A stretch of 64,000 nucleotides of DNA from Phoronis australis. Taxonomy: Eukaryota; Phoronida; Phoronidae. The translations under genes were made by a program, and so were the position numbers. The DNA lies in NCBI GenBank assembly GCA_002633005.1, contig NMRA01000689.1, positions 60,001 through 124,000 on the forward strand, read 5' to 3'. The notes under the pieces were generated by a model. It was not told the DNA's origin. It searched no databases and worked only from the letters and a program-made list of their open reading frames with translations. The first letter of the stretch is position 1; every line of letters starts with the position of its first letter. Positions 12,990-25,200 of this stretch are shown here, in pieces.

Positions 12990-13770
12990 TACTTAAATTA
13001 TTGAAAAGTTTTAATGAAAGATTTAAAAAGTTATCATACAAGTTAGAACTGATCCCATGTAATATGGTATGGAATTCCACAAAACTGTCAAGGATGAACA
13101 GAAGGTACAGTGACTGTACACAGTGTTCACCCTCGCTAGAAACAGTGAAAATGTATTTGCTGATCTAAATGTGCGAGTTGGTCAGTTTAATGAGACGAGA
13201 TGTGGCTTGATACCTAGGAAGAGTATCATGAATGCTGTGATAAACAAAGAGCAATAGTTTAAACTTGATACGTTGTTTGATGAACAACCAATGGAGATGG
13301 AAATGATGGACGATATTTGGAAATATTTTGGTTGGAGACTGACAATGCATGCGAGTGTCGTAGAGTTAAAAACTCTTGAAGACTTTTTTAATTGTGAGCC
13401 GTGTAAACTGTCAGAAGGCAATTACGGTACTCCAGATGAGAAGTGCGTGTACATGAAATAGGACCAAAACCGATGGTTGAGAGACACACCCATATATCAA
13501 ATCCTTGGTACTAGATTGGGAATCTCCTGCAGGAATCTGTTGGGAACAATGTCTTTAGTACGAGTTTAACCTCAACAGGGTCATACCAATGACCACCAGG
13601 TGTCCCTCTAGTAGTCAACAGTGTCAAAAGCTGCTGTGGTGTCAAGCAACATTAACACAGCATCCCATTTGGATGTAAATGGCATAGCTAGGATATCATT
13701 AGTAATCTGCAGCTAGTCCTGTTCAGCAGTGCTATGATTGCAGTGTTGTCACACAGTCGATCCTGATATC
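12990..13770 (-). pseudogene. Decayed LINE (CR1/L2/jockey-like) reverse-transcriptase 3' end
   Basis: Read on the minus strand, scattered frames carry hallmarks of non-LTR retrotransposon ORF2. TNDIL, then LLDTTAAFDTVDY (13611-13649) matches the RT motif with the usual L-D-x-S/T-A-A-F-D-T-V-D core. HWLFIKQRIKFKLLLFVY (about 13225-13310) matches the C-terminal L-H-W-L-P-x-x-x-R-I-x-F-K-L-L-L block. FRSANTFSLFLARVNT and LWNSIPYYM (13050-13140) match the LRSS..L..PR..T and LWNSLP blocks near the end of ORF2. Frames shift between blocks, stops interrupt, and the catalytic Y-A-D-D region appears lost to an internal deletion. It is antisense to RAPGEF2 inside intron 1. The exact clade is uncertain; the retroelement assignment is firm. 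Confidence 0.85.
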
Positions 13771-14258
13771 CTTACTCCATTGTCAGGTGTAAAATTGAAT
13801 ATGGTGGATAAATTATAAGCGGAATGTAAAAGATTTAGCAATGAAGTGAGAGCTAACTTAAGGTGCAGCCACTGCTGGTGCTGACTCCAGGGTGAAGTTG
13901 ATCAGTCTTAGTGTCAACAATGTAATGCGTGTGTAATTGTTCAGGTAAGGACATTATTCTAGGAAATTGTAAAGCAAGGTCGAAGCTCATGTTGTATTAA
14001 CCTTCCTTGTATTATGCAGAACTGGAGAAGTGATTAATCAAATTCGTTACTTCAATCATAGCAGGTTTGCCTTAGAAACAAGATCTCTTTGATTTTCGTA
14101 ATTGATTGAACCTAGATTAATTGGTTTATCTCAATGCCTAGTTGTCTAACATTTCCCTAGCTGTGAATCAATAGATTGTTTCCTGTGTAGATCATGTCTA
14201 GTGCCTGAATTGCTTATCTCTCACCTGAATATAATTCCTTCTTAATTATTTTTCGCAG

Positions 14259-14386
14259 GATCTGGACATAATCTTCTCCTATCTCAAGGGCCTAGAAGCT
14301 TTAGCTTCGCTGCGTGAGCCTGCCTTGCGTGTCATGAGCAGGACTGTGCGTTATGAGTTTCGAGACGCCAACACATTACTTTACAC
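14259..14386 (+). CDS. RAPGEF2: RAPGEF2/PDZ-GEF exon 2
   Basis: Acceptor TTTTCGCAG, donor AC|GTGAGT. 128 nt encode 42 codons plus two bases (entry phase 0, exit phase 2). The product DLDIIFSYLKGLEAL, then LREPALRVMSRTVRYE and NTLLY corresponds to the helical lead-in and start of the first cyclic-nucleotide-binding-like domain of PDZ-GEFs (family pattern DL..IYSYLHGME.LSNLREHQLRLM). The family is described as not binding cAMP in the canonical way at this domain. The first exon ends exactly before the D of DL, giving ERTYQ-DLDII across the junction. Confidence 0.95.
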
Positions 14387-15819
14387 GTGAGTAGACTGCG
14401 AAACGTTTTTAAAGCTTAAGATTTCATACCAGAACTGAAACTAAGACCTGCTCTCGTATGGATTTGATGTCATAATCGATCATCTTTTGATATCAAAGAG
14501 TTGAACTGTCTCCACAAATGGTTAGTGAACCTTAATTGTTTAGATGAAGTTTTAGGCATGAAAGTGGCAGAACATTAGTACAAATTGCAAGAAATACTTT
14601 ATTTATTGCGCAGTTTGGGGGTGCAGTACATGGCAAAAATAATGGGACAAAATGACCCATAATCCCCCATCTTGACAGCTGAGCAAGCGGAATTCCCCGT
14701 CAGAGTACCAGCTAGAATGACTCATCATCACGGGAAAACAGTTTTATATTTGATTACTTTAACCGTGTACTGTATAGACGCTTTTACGCGAGAGACAATT
14801 GTCGCCGTGTCAGTTGTCACGGCACGATTTGCTCCACTTAAGTCGCATTTACACAACATTAGGTTGCAAACTGGATGAGCAAGAGTCACTTACACGAAGA
14901 CTGTCTGCACATGTTCACATAAACAATAGCGAATATCTAAACCACGTGGAATGCCAGCAGATCACCCGTATATACGCTATTGCTCAAGCGCATTGAAAGA
15001 TGATCCCTTTCCATCCTCTCCCAGTAGTGTATAGACATGTAGTTGGAACTGGAGCAACTGATCAAGTGCAACTCGCTCTGCCTCTCAAACCGGTGTCAAA
15101 AATGGCCGCCTAAGTACGTTGTCGTAGTTACTCAGAAAATGGTTAAGTGGTTTTCTTGTGGCATTTTCCTTTATCCAGAAGACATCAAACTTTCTGTCAA
15201 AATGTTTCATTCCAATTTATGACGGAAGACAGCAACTGGTCAGACATCGTAATATACATCATAGAAAATGAACACTTGATCATAGTTCTTCAAGTTCAGT
15301 TGGGGAAAATCATGTGTCAAGTATGAGGACTGTGGCCAGCAGAAAACAAAGAAAGGCTTACCATAGTCTATGGGATAAAAGTTTGCCATTTCTGGCTACA
15401 GCAACAGGAAGATGTTGGAAAGACAGAGCTACAATGATTTTATGCCACCGATGTGTTTGTATTGTGAGCCTTGCCCATGACTGCCCATCACTATGAAATT
15501 GCAGCATCGTTGAGACAATGTGTTTACTTACAAGCTTTGGTCCAACTTTAAATATATATTCATTATCCTGAACATGGCCCTTTCCAGTAAACAAGGTATC
15601 CACTAAAGCATTTCCATGGTGACGACTGGAGTTAATGTTTTACAAACTTGACAGAGACAAAGTAATATACATCACAGGAAAAGTTCAATTGAATTTGTGA
15701 CTTGTTGGTAGCAAATTCCCTTCATAAATGAAAGGTGGAGAGGAAACACCCAAGAATGCTCTCATCTGCCTATTGCATTGTAGCAAAGATCCAGGCATTC
15801 CTTTTGTGACATCACACCT

Positions 15820-16087
15820 GGGGCCTGAAAGTAACTTAAGACTTAATACAGAAATTTGGTCTTGCACTCCTGTGTCACAATTGCTGAATAAAGGTTTTGC
15901 CAAGAAAATATGAGCGCATCACAGTCTGGAAATAATTTTTAGTAATTATCTCAGTAACTACTAGAACTTTATGTGTATATTTTTGAATACTTTACACCTT
16001 TGCTCGTGTGAGATTTAATTATTTTTCAGAAATAATTATGTGGAATTTAAGATCAAGTCTTTAGTCACTTTACATGAAACAGGCTCC
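15820..16087. mobile_element. MITE-like family M2, complete copy with TIRs
   Basis: The left end GGGGCCTGAAAGTAACTTAA and the reverse complement of the right end GGAGCCTGTTTCATGTAAAG form terminal inverted repeats that continue for about 40 bases (then AAGACTTAA.ACAGAAATTTGG). The length is 268 bp and there is no coding capacity, so the element is non-autonomous. TIRs beginning GGGCCTGTTTCATGAA are of a kind common in marine invertebrate genomes; superfamily not determined. Confidence 0.85.
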
Positions 16088-17109
16088 GTGCTGGAGTAGT
16101 TCATGTTTTTTGCAAGTTGAACAGTTCATATTGAATTGTTTGTTCACTACCCGTTTTGTTTCGAATTCAATAAGGGTGTTTTTGATAGAAATCAACAGGC
16201 TTGAGCAGGCGATAACAGGACTTCGTAATTTCTGCATGCTGTTTTGCCAACTGCGGGCTCACTGCATTCTTGGTACATTGTAGTTTAATTGTCCTTTAAT
16301 GGAATCACAATATTTATGAGCTCATTGTTTTCGTGTCACAGAAAGGACAGTGTTGAGCTCCTCAATTATAAATGTATGTCTAAGCACATTCTAAGTGCAT
16401 CAAAGAGAGACTTTTTATCAGTTGTTATAACTTGTCAGAAGCAAGTCTCTTATTGGACATCGCAGCCTTTGAGATAATATCGTAACTCTTTTCCTTTTTC
16501 ATCCACATAAGTTGTTGTCAGACTCTGAGATAATGTCTGTGTGTATCCGTAAATGAATAAAAGTTGCATCGTACTCGAACTCTGTTTTTAAATCACTTAC
16601 CATTACGAAAGTGGTGTCATCGTGTTGCTGACTGATTTGTAGTGATTTATGGGCTTTGTACAAACTGACGGTTCGTTTTTGCTTGAGGCTGTGTTGGTAC
16701 ATAAACTCAGAGACAACTTATTGAGCTTCAGGTCACAAGCAATGATGAACTGTTTGCTCTTCCCCAGCTCGGAAACCACTTATTATTTGAGTATTAAGGA
16801 AGTAGGTGACTTATGGATTAAGTGGTGCAAGTCAAAAATTAGTACTGGTACGTGGCTGAGCTTATATTTAAACGTTATTATTACACGACCAGTCCACTGG
16901 TTGGCTGAAACGCTCTATGAGAACTTCCAATATAGCGTACGGTAATTCTTCATTTACTTCGAACAAAAATAGTCGCCGGATTTGTCATTTTCCATTTTTA
17001 ATGACTTGAATATCTTTTTGTAAATAATGGGAACTTTAGCAAATCTTGTTTTATGACATCTAAACAGTGCAAACCATGTTTGTAATAGACTAAAATGTCC
17101 ATAATCTTT

Positions 17110-17200
17110 ACTCACAGGGATCCAGATTATGAGAACCAGTTTGATGCCTGTTATTCAGTGGAGAAAACTGGTTCTCAAAATGAAGTACCCTTGTAAGTGA
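17110..17200 (+). repeat. Foldback element F1 with 12 bp perfect stem near the exon 3 acceptor
   Basis: GAGAACCAGTTT (17131-17142) and AAACTGGTTCTC (17165-17176) are perfect inverted arms around a 22 base loop. Weaker complementarity continues outward (CACAGGG against CCCTTGT). A relative lies at 21075-21175 and an inverted one at 12186-12258. The hairpin lies about 50-95 bases upstream of exon 3, in the branch-point/polypyrimidine neighbourhood. Confidence 0.85.
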
Positions 17201-17227
17201 CCATTACCCACTTCATTGTCCTTTCAG

Positions 17228-17311
17228 GCGCGACAGTCCGAGCTCCTGCTGGTACATCCTACTCTCTGGTTCTGTATTCATTGATGGTTCCATGTTCCTG
17301 CCACGAAGCAG
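17228..17311 (+). CDS. RAPGEF2: RAPGEF2/PDZ-GEF exon 3
   Basis: Acceptor GTCCTTTCAG, donor AGCAG|GTGAGT. The exon is 84 nt, in phase 2 at both ends and therefore skippable without frameshift. After the junction codon (T) it reads RDSPSSCWYILLSGSV and FIDGSMFLPRS. CWYILLSGSV is the strongly conserved core beta-strand pair of the first cNBD-like domain of RAPGEF2/6; vertebrate proteins have the same CWYILLSGSV.(I/V)...MFLPRSSFGKRSAG order. The last serine codon is completed by exon 4. Confidence 0.96.
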
Positions 17312-20214
17312 GTGAGTGCTATTGTGCTTTCATTTCTTGCGTGGTAAGATTCAGGTTTTTATGAAGTTGAGTGTGTGCGCGTGTCCGTGTATGCATGGAT
17401 GTTAACATGAGTGATTTTCCTATTTTCTCTAAGTCTGCTAGATGCAGCCATGATGCAACTTTTACATACCATACTTGTCTGTGTTAATACCCTTGGTCAG
17501 GTAAACTCCTGCACCTAAGTTTTGCTTTTAAGTGCCCATGATTGGCTTAACACTAGGTGTACCAATTGTTATGGACTTAATGTTGTTTTAATTTAAATCA
17601 CTATGTGCAGGTTTTAAAATTTTACGCATTTGTCTGTCTTCAAAAAATCAACTGAATGTAAAACATCTTTAAAATTATCGGGAGTTTTGAAGTGCCGGAT
17701 CGTAAATGGCAGAAATTAAGAGCTCAAGATCCAATCAATAAGATGTATCTTGCAAAAATCTAATGTTGGTTGAAAAGTGTATACTTTTTATTTGTTTTCT
17801 GTATAACATTGTAATTTTACACCCTTTCAAATTCCATATAAAGATTAGTAGCCTGTCATGAAAAAGTTGAACGTGTTAAAACTGGAGAACAAAGCAGAAA
17901 GCACATTGTATAAATTAGTTTCATTTGAATCCAATCAGACAATCTTGAGATACGATGCTCCAGAGTTAGTCATATTTAGAAGTTTTTTCTGGGGTCCAAC
18001 AAGAACTTAAATTAGTTTATGAAAGTGAGCATTCGAATGGAATGTGAATTGCAATAACTTTTTGCTGACATGTTTCGCTGTTACAAAAAATGCAACATCA
18101 ACTTTGCAATAATTGTGACAATCCTAGCTGCGACAAGGTTTGTGATCTTCCATAAATTGGGACCAGGTCTCCAGTGCGGGAATTATCTGTGTCAGTTGTC
18201 ACATCTCAAGCCCACCCATGTAGCGACAGCACCTTGGATGTTTTTCGTCTTATGGTTGAAGAGCCTAACTGTAGCGAAATTGATTTGCTTAGGAGAAGTT
18301 CACCAATGCTTTTTTAGTTGGGTCATATTCTCAATAGGTGGCAGTAGTGTTTTACCTGAGGATTGTGATCTGTGGGCTGAAATTTTTAAAGTGTGTTTGT
18401 GTGTTTGTTGTCAATTCACTGTATTTTACAACAGACTTGCTCTGCCATTTAAGAATGATCATCTAATAGTAGACCTAGAAATGAATATGTGTAACAAAAT
18501 TAGGAAATACTGAACATAACTTAGGACCAATGGCACTTTAGTTCATTGACTCTTGCATTCCCGATTTCACCAACTTTGTCCATTTAAATGAAATACGTTA
18601 GAATGAGTGTCACTGACCTGCATCTTTATGTAACAAATTTTATTTTTGTTGATTTTAAAGCAGTTACACTTGTAATTTGTCTATACTTTATTTGCACCAT
18701 TATCTTGCTTTGACTAAGGTACGTGTATTGGAGATGCAAATCATTTCAAAAAGCAAAATTTTGCTGGATGTAATTTGTTGTGAACTGAGATAAAAAACGA
18801 TATGAAACCAGCAACAGTTTGCAAATTGTGCAGAGGGGCCATTTTATCAAGGATTTGCTCTAACGTGTAAATTTGTCAAAAAAACGGTAGCACTGAAAGG
18901 TCATGCATTCAATCGGTTCGCATTTCTAGCAGTGGAATCACAGCATAATGACAATATTTTAGCACAAGTAATTAGTTTTGATTACTCATGGTAAAACGGT
19001 GCTTTTTAAAGGCATTAGTTTTTGTTAGGTTTTATTTTACTCATTTTTACCACACGCAGTCTAAAACTATGTAGTTATTGATACAATTTGGCCCCGATAC
19101 AAGAATTTATTGCCCACCAAGGGTAACATTAACCACTTTTAAACATCCTATCACAACAAAGCAAAGTAATATATCAAATCAATAACTTAACTGTAACAAG
19201 TTTCTTGATTTCCCTCTTAACTGTGATGGCCTGCAAGTTAGTTTGGGAAGTTCAAACTTTGTCTTGTATTTGCTTTCAAGTTTGTACAGTCATTGAGTTG
19301 GAAAATTGGTGAATAGGCTGCAGCCCAGCCAAAGTCTACCAATCTTAAATTTCGTACAGTCTGCAAGCCATTTTGTTTGATCTCAGTGGAGATTTAGGGC
19401 CAATTTGCCACCAAATTTGTTTACATAAACTTTAACTCTCCCTGATGAAGTTGGGGCCCAGAAGCTTTGGTTTTGAGAATTATTTTCAAAGAATATTAAA
19501 ATATAAGAATAGGTAGGACTTTTCACCTGTGTGGCTTGTTTGTACATAAACCAAGCCTACCATCTATTGTCCTGTATTTGCCAACTCTGAACTATTCACA
19601 CATTCTGGTGACCCTCACACACACTTTTACATCCCCTGTCTGCAGCTAGTGCTCTTTGAAAGTCACCCCTCCACCGGACTGGATACCCCACAAGTGTTGG
19701 CGGTAAGCTGCCTCTCTGAAGACTTAGTCTTATTCAACAGGTAGAGATAAGAGCAGGCTCCCTCACTGGGGGATTGTCACACATTGATAAGCACTCTGAA
19801 TACATATATCTAACCTGCTCACCTTACTTCAGTGTATTCTTTCTTATCTTTGCCCAAAGGGGTGAGTCAAGTTGAAGCCTGAGCTCTCTATATCCTCTAA
19901 CCTGTTGCTGTAGAATAGTATTAAGCTTATTTTACTGATCAACAGGTAAGTATACCCATTGTGAGATTTCATGAGCCTCTGTGCCTCTTTGGGCCCTGTG
20001 ACTGTGGCTCAGTTTGCAGATAACTCGTTTAGGATCACCAGTACCTGGACTGGTACTGTTAGGTCGTTTCATTTTTGGAAGAATGACTTTGGCATGTAAC
20101 GATCTTTGGTTTAACTCAGGGCATGTAAAATTCTAGAGGGCATATCGTGCTAAATAGTTACTGGGAGTTTTCACACAATATAGTACATGTCAACTCTCCC
20201 ATCTAGTAGTCCAC

Positions 20215-20465
20215 ATCATGTTGATTGAGTGGGCAGCATTCTGTACTAGCGAGAACCTTGCGAAAAAGAGAGAGATCATACAAAACCTAGCAAAATCATG
20301 CGAGTGAAAGGCGAGTGTTTCACAAGTATTTTCGCTACCTTACAAGCGTAGCCTTGGAATATGGTGGCCACTGATAAAGTAATTGTTCGGTGCGGTTGGA
20401 GTATTGAATTAAGGAACAGAACTCTGCGTTCATAAGTGAAGATTCCTCACCGCAAGTCATTGTAT
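20215..20465 (+). repeat. Diverged interspersed repeat R6
   Basis: Aligns loosely with 30840-31085: ATCATGCGAGTG/ATCACGCGAGTG, then GTTTCRCAA, then ATGGTGGCCACT/ATGGCTGCCACT, then GGTTGGARTRTTGAATTA and GGGAAGATT.CTCACC-like blocks in the same order. Similarity is roughly two thirds by eye, so this is an old element. Confidence 0.5.
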
Positions 20466-21074
20466 ACATGAATGCGTTGCCTATTTTTGTAGGTTCTCAT
20501 AAGCCCAAGTTGTGGCTAGGTAGCATTTGCTACGGGTCGCAAAAATAATGATTATCGATTGAGTCATTGATTGATTGATTGACTACGTCACGAATCGTTT
20601 GGTTTTGGGAAATCTAGCCCAAGGTTTTTCATGTGCCAGCAGGGTTTCGGCTTTATTGTGTGCGGATGTCCTGAAACACAGGTTAGGAGCTCTGATGTAG
20701 ACAGAGAACCACTGATATCAACATCCATTTCAAGACTATACTGCCATATTCGAAAATCCTGAATTAAGCCCCCTGTGTGTCACTTGGTTACAAAGGTCGT
20801 TCATACCTTCGAGTCTGATTTTATGGACGACTCAGTGTGTCCATTCAGTTAATCTTGTTATTGACTAGTGTTTGTCCCAGAGACAAACCTCAGGCTCATC
20901 TAAGTGTCTGCCTGGTCTAGAAATTAAACTGACATCTGTTGTACTCTACAGAAATCAGAAAATAAGTCAAATTTCATACAATTCACTTCATTACAAGGTG
21001 TGGTGCCTCCTTTCCCTTCTCTAGCAATTTAAAAACATGGTGCAGCTACTTTTTTCAGCAATAGTCAGTTACAG

Positions 21075-21175
21075 AGGTTCCCACATTTTGAGAACCAGCT
21101 TGATGCCCGTTATTGAGCTGAGCAAAATGTGAAGTGGAGCACTCCTGTAAGTGGCTACCACTCTTTATTCTTTCA
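21075..21175 (+). repeat. Foldback element F1, second copy
   Basis: CACATTTTGAGAACCAGCTTG, then ATGCCCGTTATTGAGCTGAG and GTGGAGCACTCCTGTAAGTGG follow the same order as 17110-17200. The right arm of the stem has partly decayed. Confidence 0.75.
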
Positions 21176-21632
21176 ATATAAAATGGCTACTTCTGTGGTT
21201 TTGTATTGATGCCAGTGAATGCAGGGCCTGAAACACTTTGCGGCCTTGACTCCAGCAAATGTCTGGTACACAACGACAAGAATTGACAATTTATAGTAAA
21301 ATCATAAAAACACTACGGCTTTTGTTGTTTTATAGTTCTGGCCAAAGCTTAGAACACCATGAAGTCTGTCCCATCCAAAAATAATCCCCAAAATGCGTTT
21401 TTCTTGCTTAAAAACAATAATGTCCCTCTAAAGATCGCAATTCAAAACAAGCCTTCACAGTCTTGTTGTGTATATGGTGTGGAAGTTCACTTCCTCCTTC
21501 TTTGTAGTATATGTTGTGTAGGGATAAGAGTCAACCAGGAAGACATGGACAGCCAACTTTGTGCTACATTTATTTGTAGAGATCTCGTTCATCCAGGAAA
21601 AACTAAATATTTCCTGGATGCACTTGATTTAT

Positions 21633-21905
21633 GGTAAAAAAATCTCCTATTTGGGAGAGCAAAAAATCAATTATTTTGTTCAAGGTCGGAGCTTGTCCCA
21701 AATTTTAGAAACGAGCAATATTGGTCATTTCAAATTCAAGAACCAGTGGGAAGATGTCAAAATTACTCTCTCTGCAGATTGAAAACGCATTGTCCAAATT
21801 TTGGGAAATATGATGAACGCCAAAATCCAGAATTATAAAAATTTAGTTTTTGCGAGCTTCGGTATCCCAAATTCTAAAGACTGTCCCAAATTGAAGAATT
21901 TTACC
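21633..21905 (+). mobile_element. MITE-like family M1, complete copy
   Basis: A 273 bp element. The left end GGTAAAAAAATCTCCTATTTG and the reverse complement of the right end GGTAAAATTCTTCAATTTGGG form imperfect terminal inverted repeats. The core AAGGTCGGAGCTTGTCCCAAA is shared with 7181, 49385 (inverted) and 52603. No coding potential, so it is a non-autonomous DNA element. A 73-codon frame inside it is incidental. Confidence 0.85.
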
Positions 21906-21969
21906 CTAACACCATTGCAGCCAGCATGATATGATGTGGGCCCCCTTCGTGGGAACTAGCCAGTTGAAT

Positions 21970-22047
21970 GATAGTGTAGTCCGGTGGTTGGAGGTGATAG
22001 TGTAGCCCTGTGGGTGGGGGTGATAGTGTAGCCCTGTGGGTGGGGGT
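21970..22047. repeat. Three 26 bp tandem units
   Basis: Units at 21970, 21996 and 22022 begin GATAGTGTAG. Units 2 and 3 are identical (GATAGTGTAGCCCTGTGGGT...) and unit 1 differs at a few positions. The array abuts the left end of an M2 element at 22051. Confidence 0.92.
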
Positions 22048-22050
22048 GAG

Positions 22051-22240
22051 GGGACCTGTTTCGTGAAAAGAGACTTTAGACTTAAGACAGAAAGTGGATT
22101 TTACGTTCACGCAACTAATTAAGAAAAGTAACTAAATCTCACTTGAGCAAACATGCAGTCTCTTGAATTATACACTTAACTGCTAGTTACTGCGAAAGTT
22201 TCTATAAATTGCTTCATTGAGCAGTTTGCATGTGGCTGCC
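22051..22240 (+). mobile_element. MITE-like family M2, partial copy
   Basis: Starts GGGACCTGTTTCGTGAAAAG, then AGACTTAAGACAGAAAGTGG. Internal words AAATCTCACTTGAGC, GCAGTCTCTTGA and AACTGCTAGTTACTG match AAATCTCATTTGGAA, GCAGTCTCTGAG and AACTGCTGGTTGCTT in the 56 kb copy. The right TIR is not evident. Confidence 0.75.
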
Positions 22241-25200
22241 ATATTGTTTCAGATCGTCCTGTGTTTAGGTTGTTGCTCGCCCTTGGATGCTCAGTGTGTC
22301 GTTTTTCAGGAATAAGTTGTACGCCATCCATTTATATTAGTTATAGCCTATGAATCATTTGAACAGGATTATGCTGGTATCTTAAGGTTTGTGTGCTTTT
22401 GAAAAAGTTGTTTACTGAAACTGTACCTAACGACCCCTGGATATGGTCAGAATCTTACCAAGAACTGTGTTGTGTTTTTGACTAAAAAAGGCCCAATGCA
22501 ATTAATAACATTTGACAAACTTATGGAGGTGGAGGTGAGGTGCTATTTCCTTTTAATGAATTGCACGTGGTCCAGGTAGTTGTATACACAGCTGACCAGA
22601 TGGTGGCGTGGATGGTGGTCACCATATGTGCTGCTTCATAAACATTGGTCTGTGATGTATCCACTCCTTCCTATATATGTGTAGCTCTAATTATAGTAAT
22701 TAGGAATGGTTATCTGGATCAGAGATGACTATTCTGAAAGCAGTATTAGGATCTGAAGCTAGCGCCAGAGAGAGAATGTTAATTCTTTAATGAAATGAAA
22801 CCCGACATGAGATATAAATCAATTTTTGCATGTTTTTTCTGTTGAATATAGGCTTTAAGAAATCATTATAATTAATGAATAATTCAAATAGGACTATTCA
22901 ACCCAAGACACCTTATGTTCACCATTAACGTCCAAAAAACTTGTAGTTGGTTCTGGTCTGCATAACAATAGGGGTCTTTTCATATTGGCGCTCTCTAGAG
23001 TAATGAGGGCACCAACCATGAGGTTTTCAGTGTTCAGCAGTGGAATTGCCAGCATTATGATTACATGGGATCTGTAGGTGGCGCTGAAGGTCTTTCCATC
23101 AATGACCTGATCACCATATGGCAGGACAGGGAATTTCAATATGGTGGGGCTATTTACTTTGAAACCTGTGCCTCACTACTAAAAGAAAAAGCGCCCATCC
23201 CCATAAATTTCAGTCAAGGTCTCGGACTTTTCTGAAAATCCACACAAGCATATGCAGCAAGGTTTGCAAAAGATCATTTAAAAATATTGCGACTTGCCAA
23301 GTCATCCATACAACCACTCGACAAAATGATTGTCAAGGACTCGCCACTTGGCGAAGTTCACCAGTGCTGCCAACTGAAGATAAGTGTCGATTTTATTATG
23401 TGCTCAAGTTTTGTGTGGTTTATGTGAATGAATGTTTAGTGATAGCTATTGCACTTGATGACCCCAGAATCAAAGTTATGATTTTGAGTCTGAACTCTTA
23501 GAGGTCATCAAGTGTGAAAAGTGGGAACATGCATCTGCGAGAACCATATAATATACTGGAGTACATTGTCGTAAACTTTTGCTTTGATTTTGTACCTTAA
23601 ATGTGTCTAAAATGATGTAAAGTTCAGTTTGGGTTCAGTTTTGGAGATTAGAGCACTGACCAAGAGAGATATAAATTTTAGCAGTTAATATCTTATTTCA
23701 AATGATTCGAAATTTTCACTGCTCCACATCAGCTGTCCTGTGTATATTTCCAAAACTTCTCCATTTGAAACTTGTCACATCATGTGACTGTCAGCGCTTA
23801 ATAATCTAGGCTTTGCAACTGCTATATAGAACTTTTAAACTAGTGCAAGTATTTTGTATTTTAACAGTTTGAAGAAGTGTATTGTGAACCTGTATTGCCG
23901 CGCAAGAAATGGTCTTTATCAAAGGACTATACACGTCGTGTAAAACGTGCATTGGAACAGCTTTATATGCCACAAACATTAACTGAATGACTGCATGACA
24001 TTGTGTCATGTGACAAAATGATTGTCATAGCTACAATGAGGCTATTTATCGAAAATCTCTATTCGCGGCACAATTACAGCGTGGCTGCTCCCATTTCAAG
24101 TTCTCCATTTCTAAACTGTTTTTCTTCTTCTCTTCAGCCTATTCATCAACTCTTGTTCTTTGTGTCGTTATTATGCTCAGTGACCTTAAACTATCGACTG
24201 TTTGTCAACATGGCTCATGACTTGGGGAAATGTCTTATTGTGTCTTTTTGTTTCATGGAATGTCCAACTTCAGCAAGTCATGAATGCCTTCCCATTGATC
24301 AGCCTAATTTGAGAGGACAGAGGTCTTGCGTTGCCGCCATGCGCCATGTGTTTTGTCGCAAACGTGGTTCTAACGTATCACAAGCCTTTGGCAGTTTTGA
24401 TATTATAGTTTTGGTTCAGAATTATTGTTGATTCATTCAAGGTAAAGTCAGTTATAAATTTATGCGTAGATATTGATCATATTTGATATTGTAGACTCAC
24501 TGTCGTTAAGCTTTACTATGCACTTTATAAACGCAGCATTTTCCATCATTTTGTGACACCTTGGTCTTTTCCACTTTTGACTTTTAGAAAATTCTTATTC
24601 TAATTTGTAGTTTTCGAAGCACATTTCTGTACTATTTTGGTATCATAATGTTTGTGGACATTGTTTTTCCCATAAATTTACCTAAGTCTTATTCATTAGT
24701 AACTGGGTAAAAATTATATTCGACTTACCTTAACTGGAGAGTAGTTACATAATAGCTCTGTTTATAAGCCTGCATTGAAACTTCTGCTGTGTACTAGCAC
24801 CTATTAATGTCTAACGCAAATTGAAATTGATTTCATCATTGGTTATGAAAGTAACTCATGAGCAGGATATTGAAACTCAGGCTTGGAACACTCCTTTCTG
24901 TGTTCATGAATCAATGGATTCATTACAGCATTCAGTTCACAGTCTGTAATAAAATGTAGCTTTGTGAAGACATCCTGTTGCCAACAGTCTCTGCCTCATT
25001 GCTTAGGTTGACTCAGGTGCGCAAATGTTAATGAGCTTTGGGTGAAAAAATGTCTGAACAATTTTGTTGGTCACAAAATGTGACATAGTCCATAAAAACC
25101 ATTAAGTTGACGTTGGTATGCAAGAGGTGATAGATGGTTCGTCGGGTGATATTGGAACTTCTTGATGGTTGGTGGAGGTTTCTGTCTTTTTTAATAGCAG

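Larger units (their letters stand above)
10494..14258 (+). other. RAPGEF2: RAPGEF2 intron 1
   Basis: A 3.8 kb GT-AG intron. It contains a foldback element copy (12186-12258), an R3 repeat copy (12550-12710) and an antisense LINE remnant (about 12990-13770). A frame of about 120 codons at 11134-11499 lacks any motif and begins without a good ATG; I treat it as chance. Confidence 0.85.
14387..17227 (+). other. RAPGEF2: RAPGEF2 intron 2
   Basis: A 2.8 kb GT-AG intron. It contains a complete M2 MITE-like element (15820-16087) and a foldback copy (17110-17200) that ends under 30 bases before the exon 3 acceptor. Short open frames near 15314-15600 on both strands overlap each other and show no motif; nothing else is supported. 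Confidence 0.85.

Noticed and set aside
15314-15603. Overlapping 60- and 81-codon frames on both strands in intron 2
   Set aside because: Mutual shadows with no recognisable protein; likely chance.
18070-18513. 147-codon plus-strand open frame in intron 3
   Set aside because: Cys/Phe-rich, no domain, no splice context and no repeat-derived homology visible; chance ORF in AT-rich DNA is more likely.
24003-24431. 142-codon plus-strand open frame
   Set aside because: No motif, hydrophobic low-complexity patches and no conserved-looking segments.
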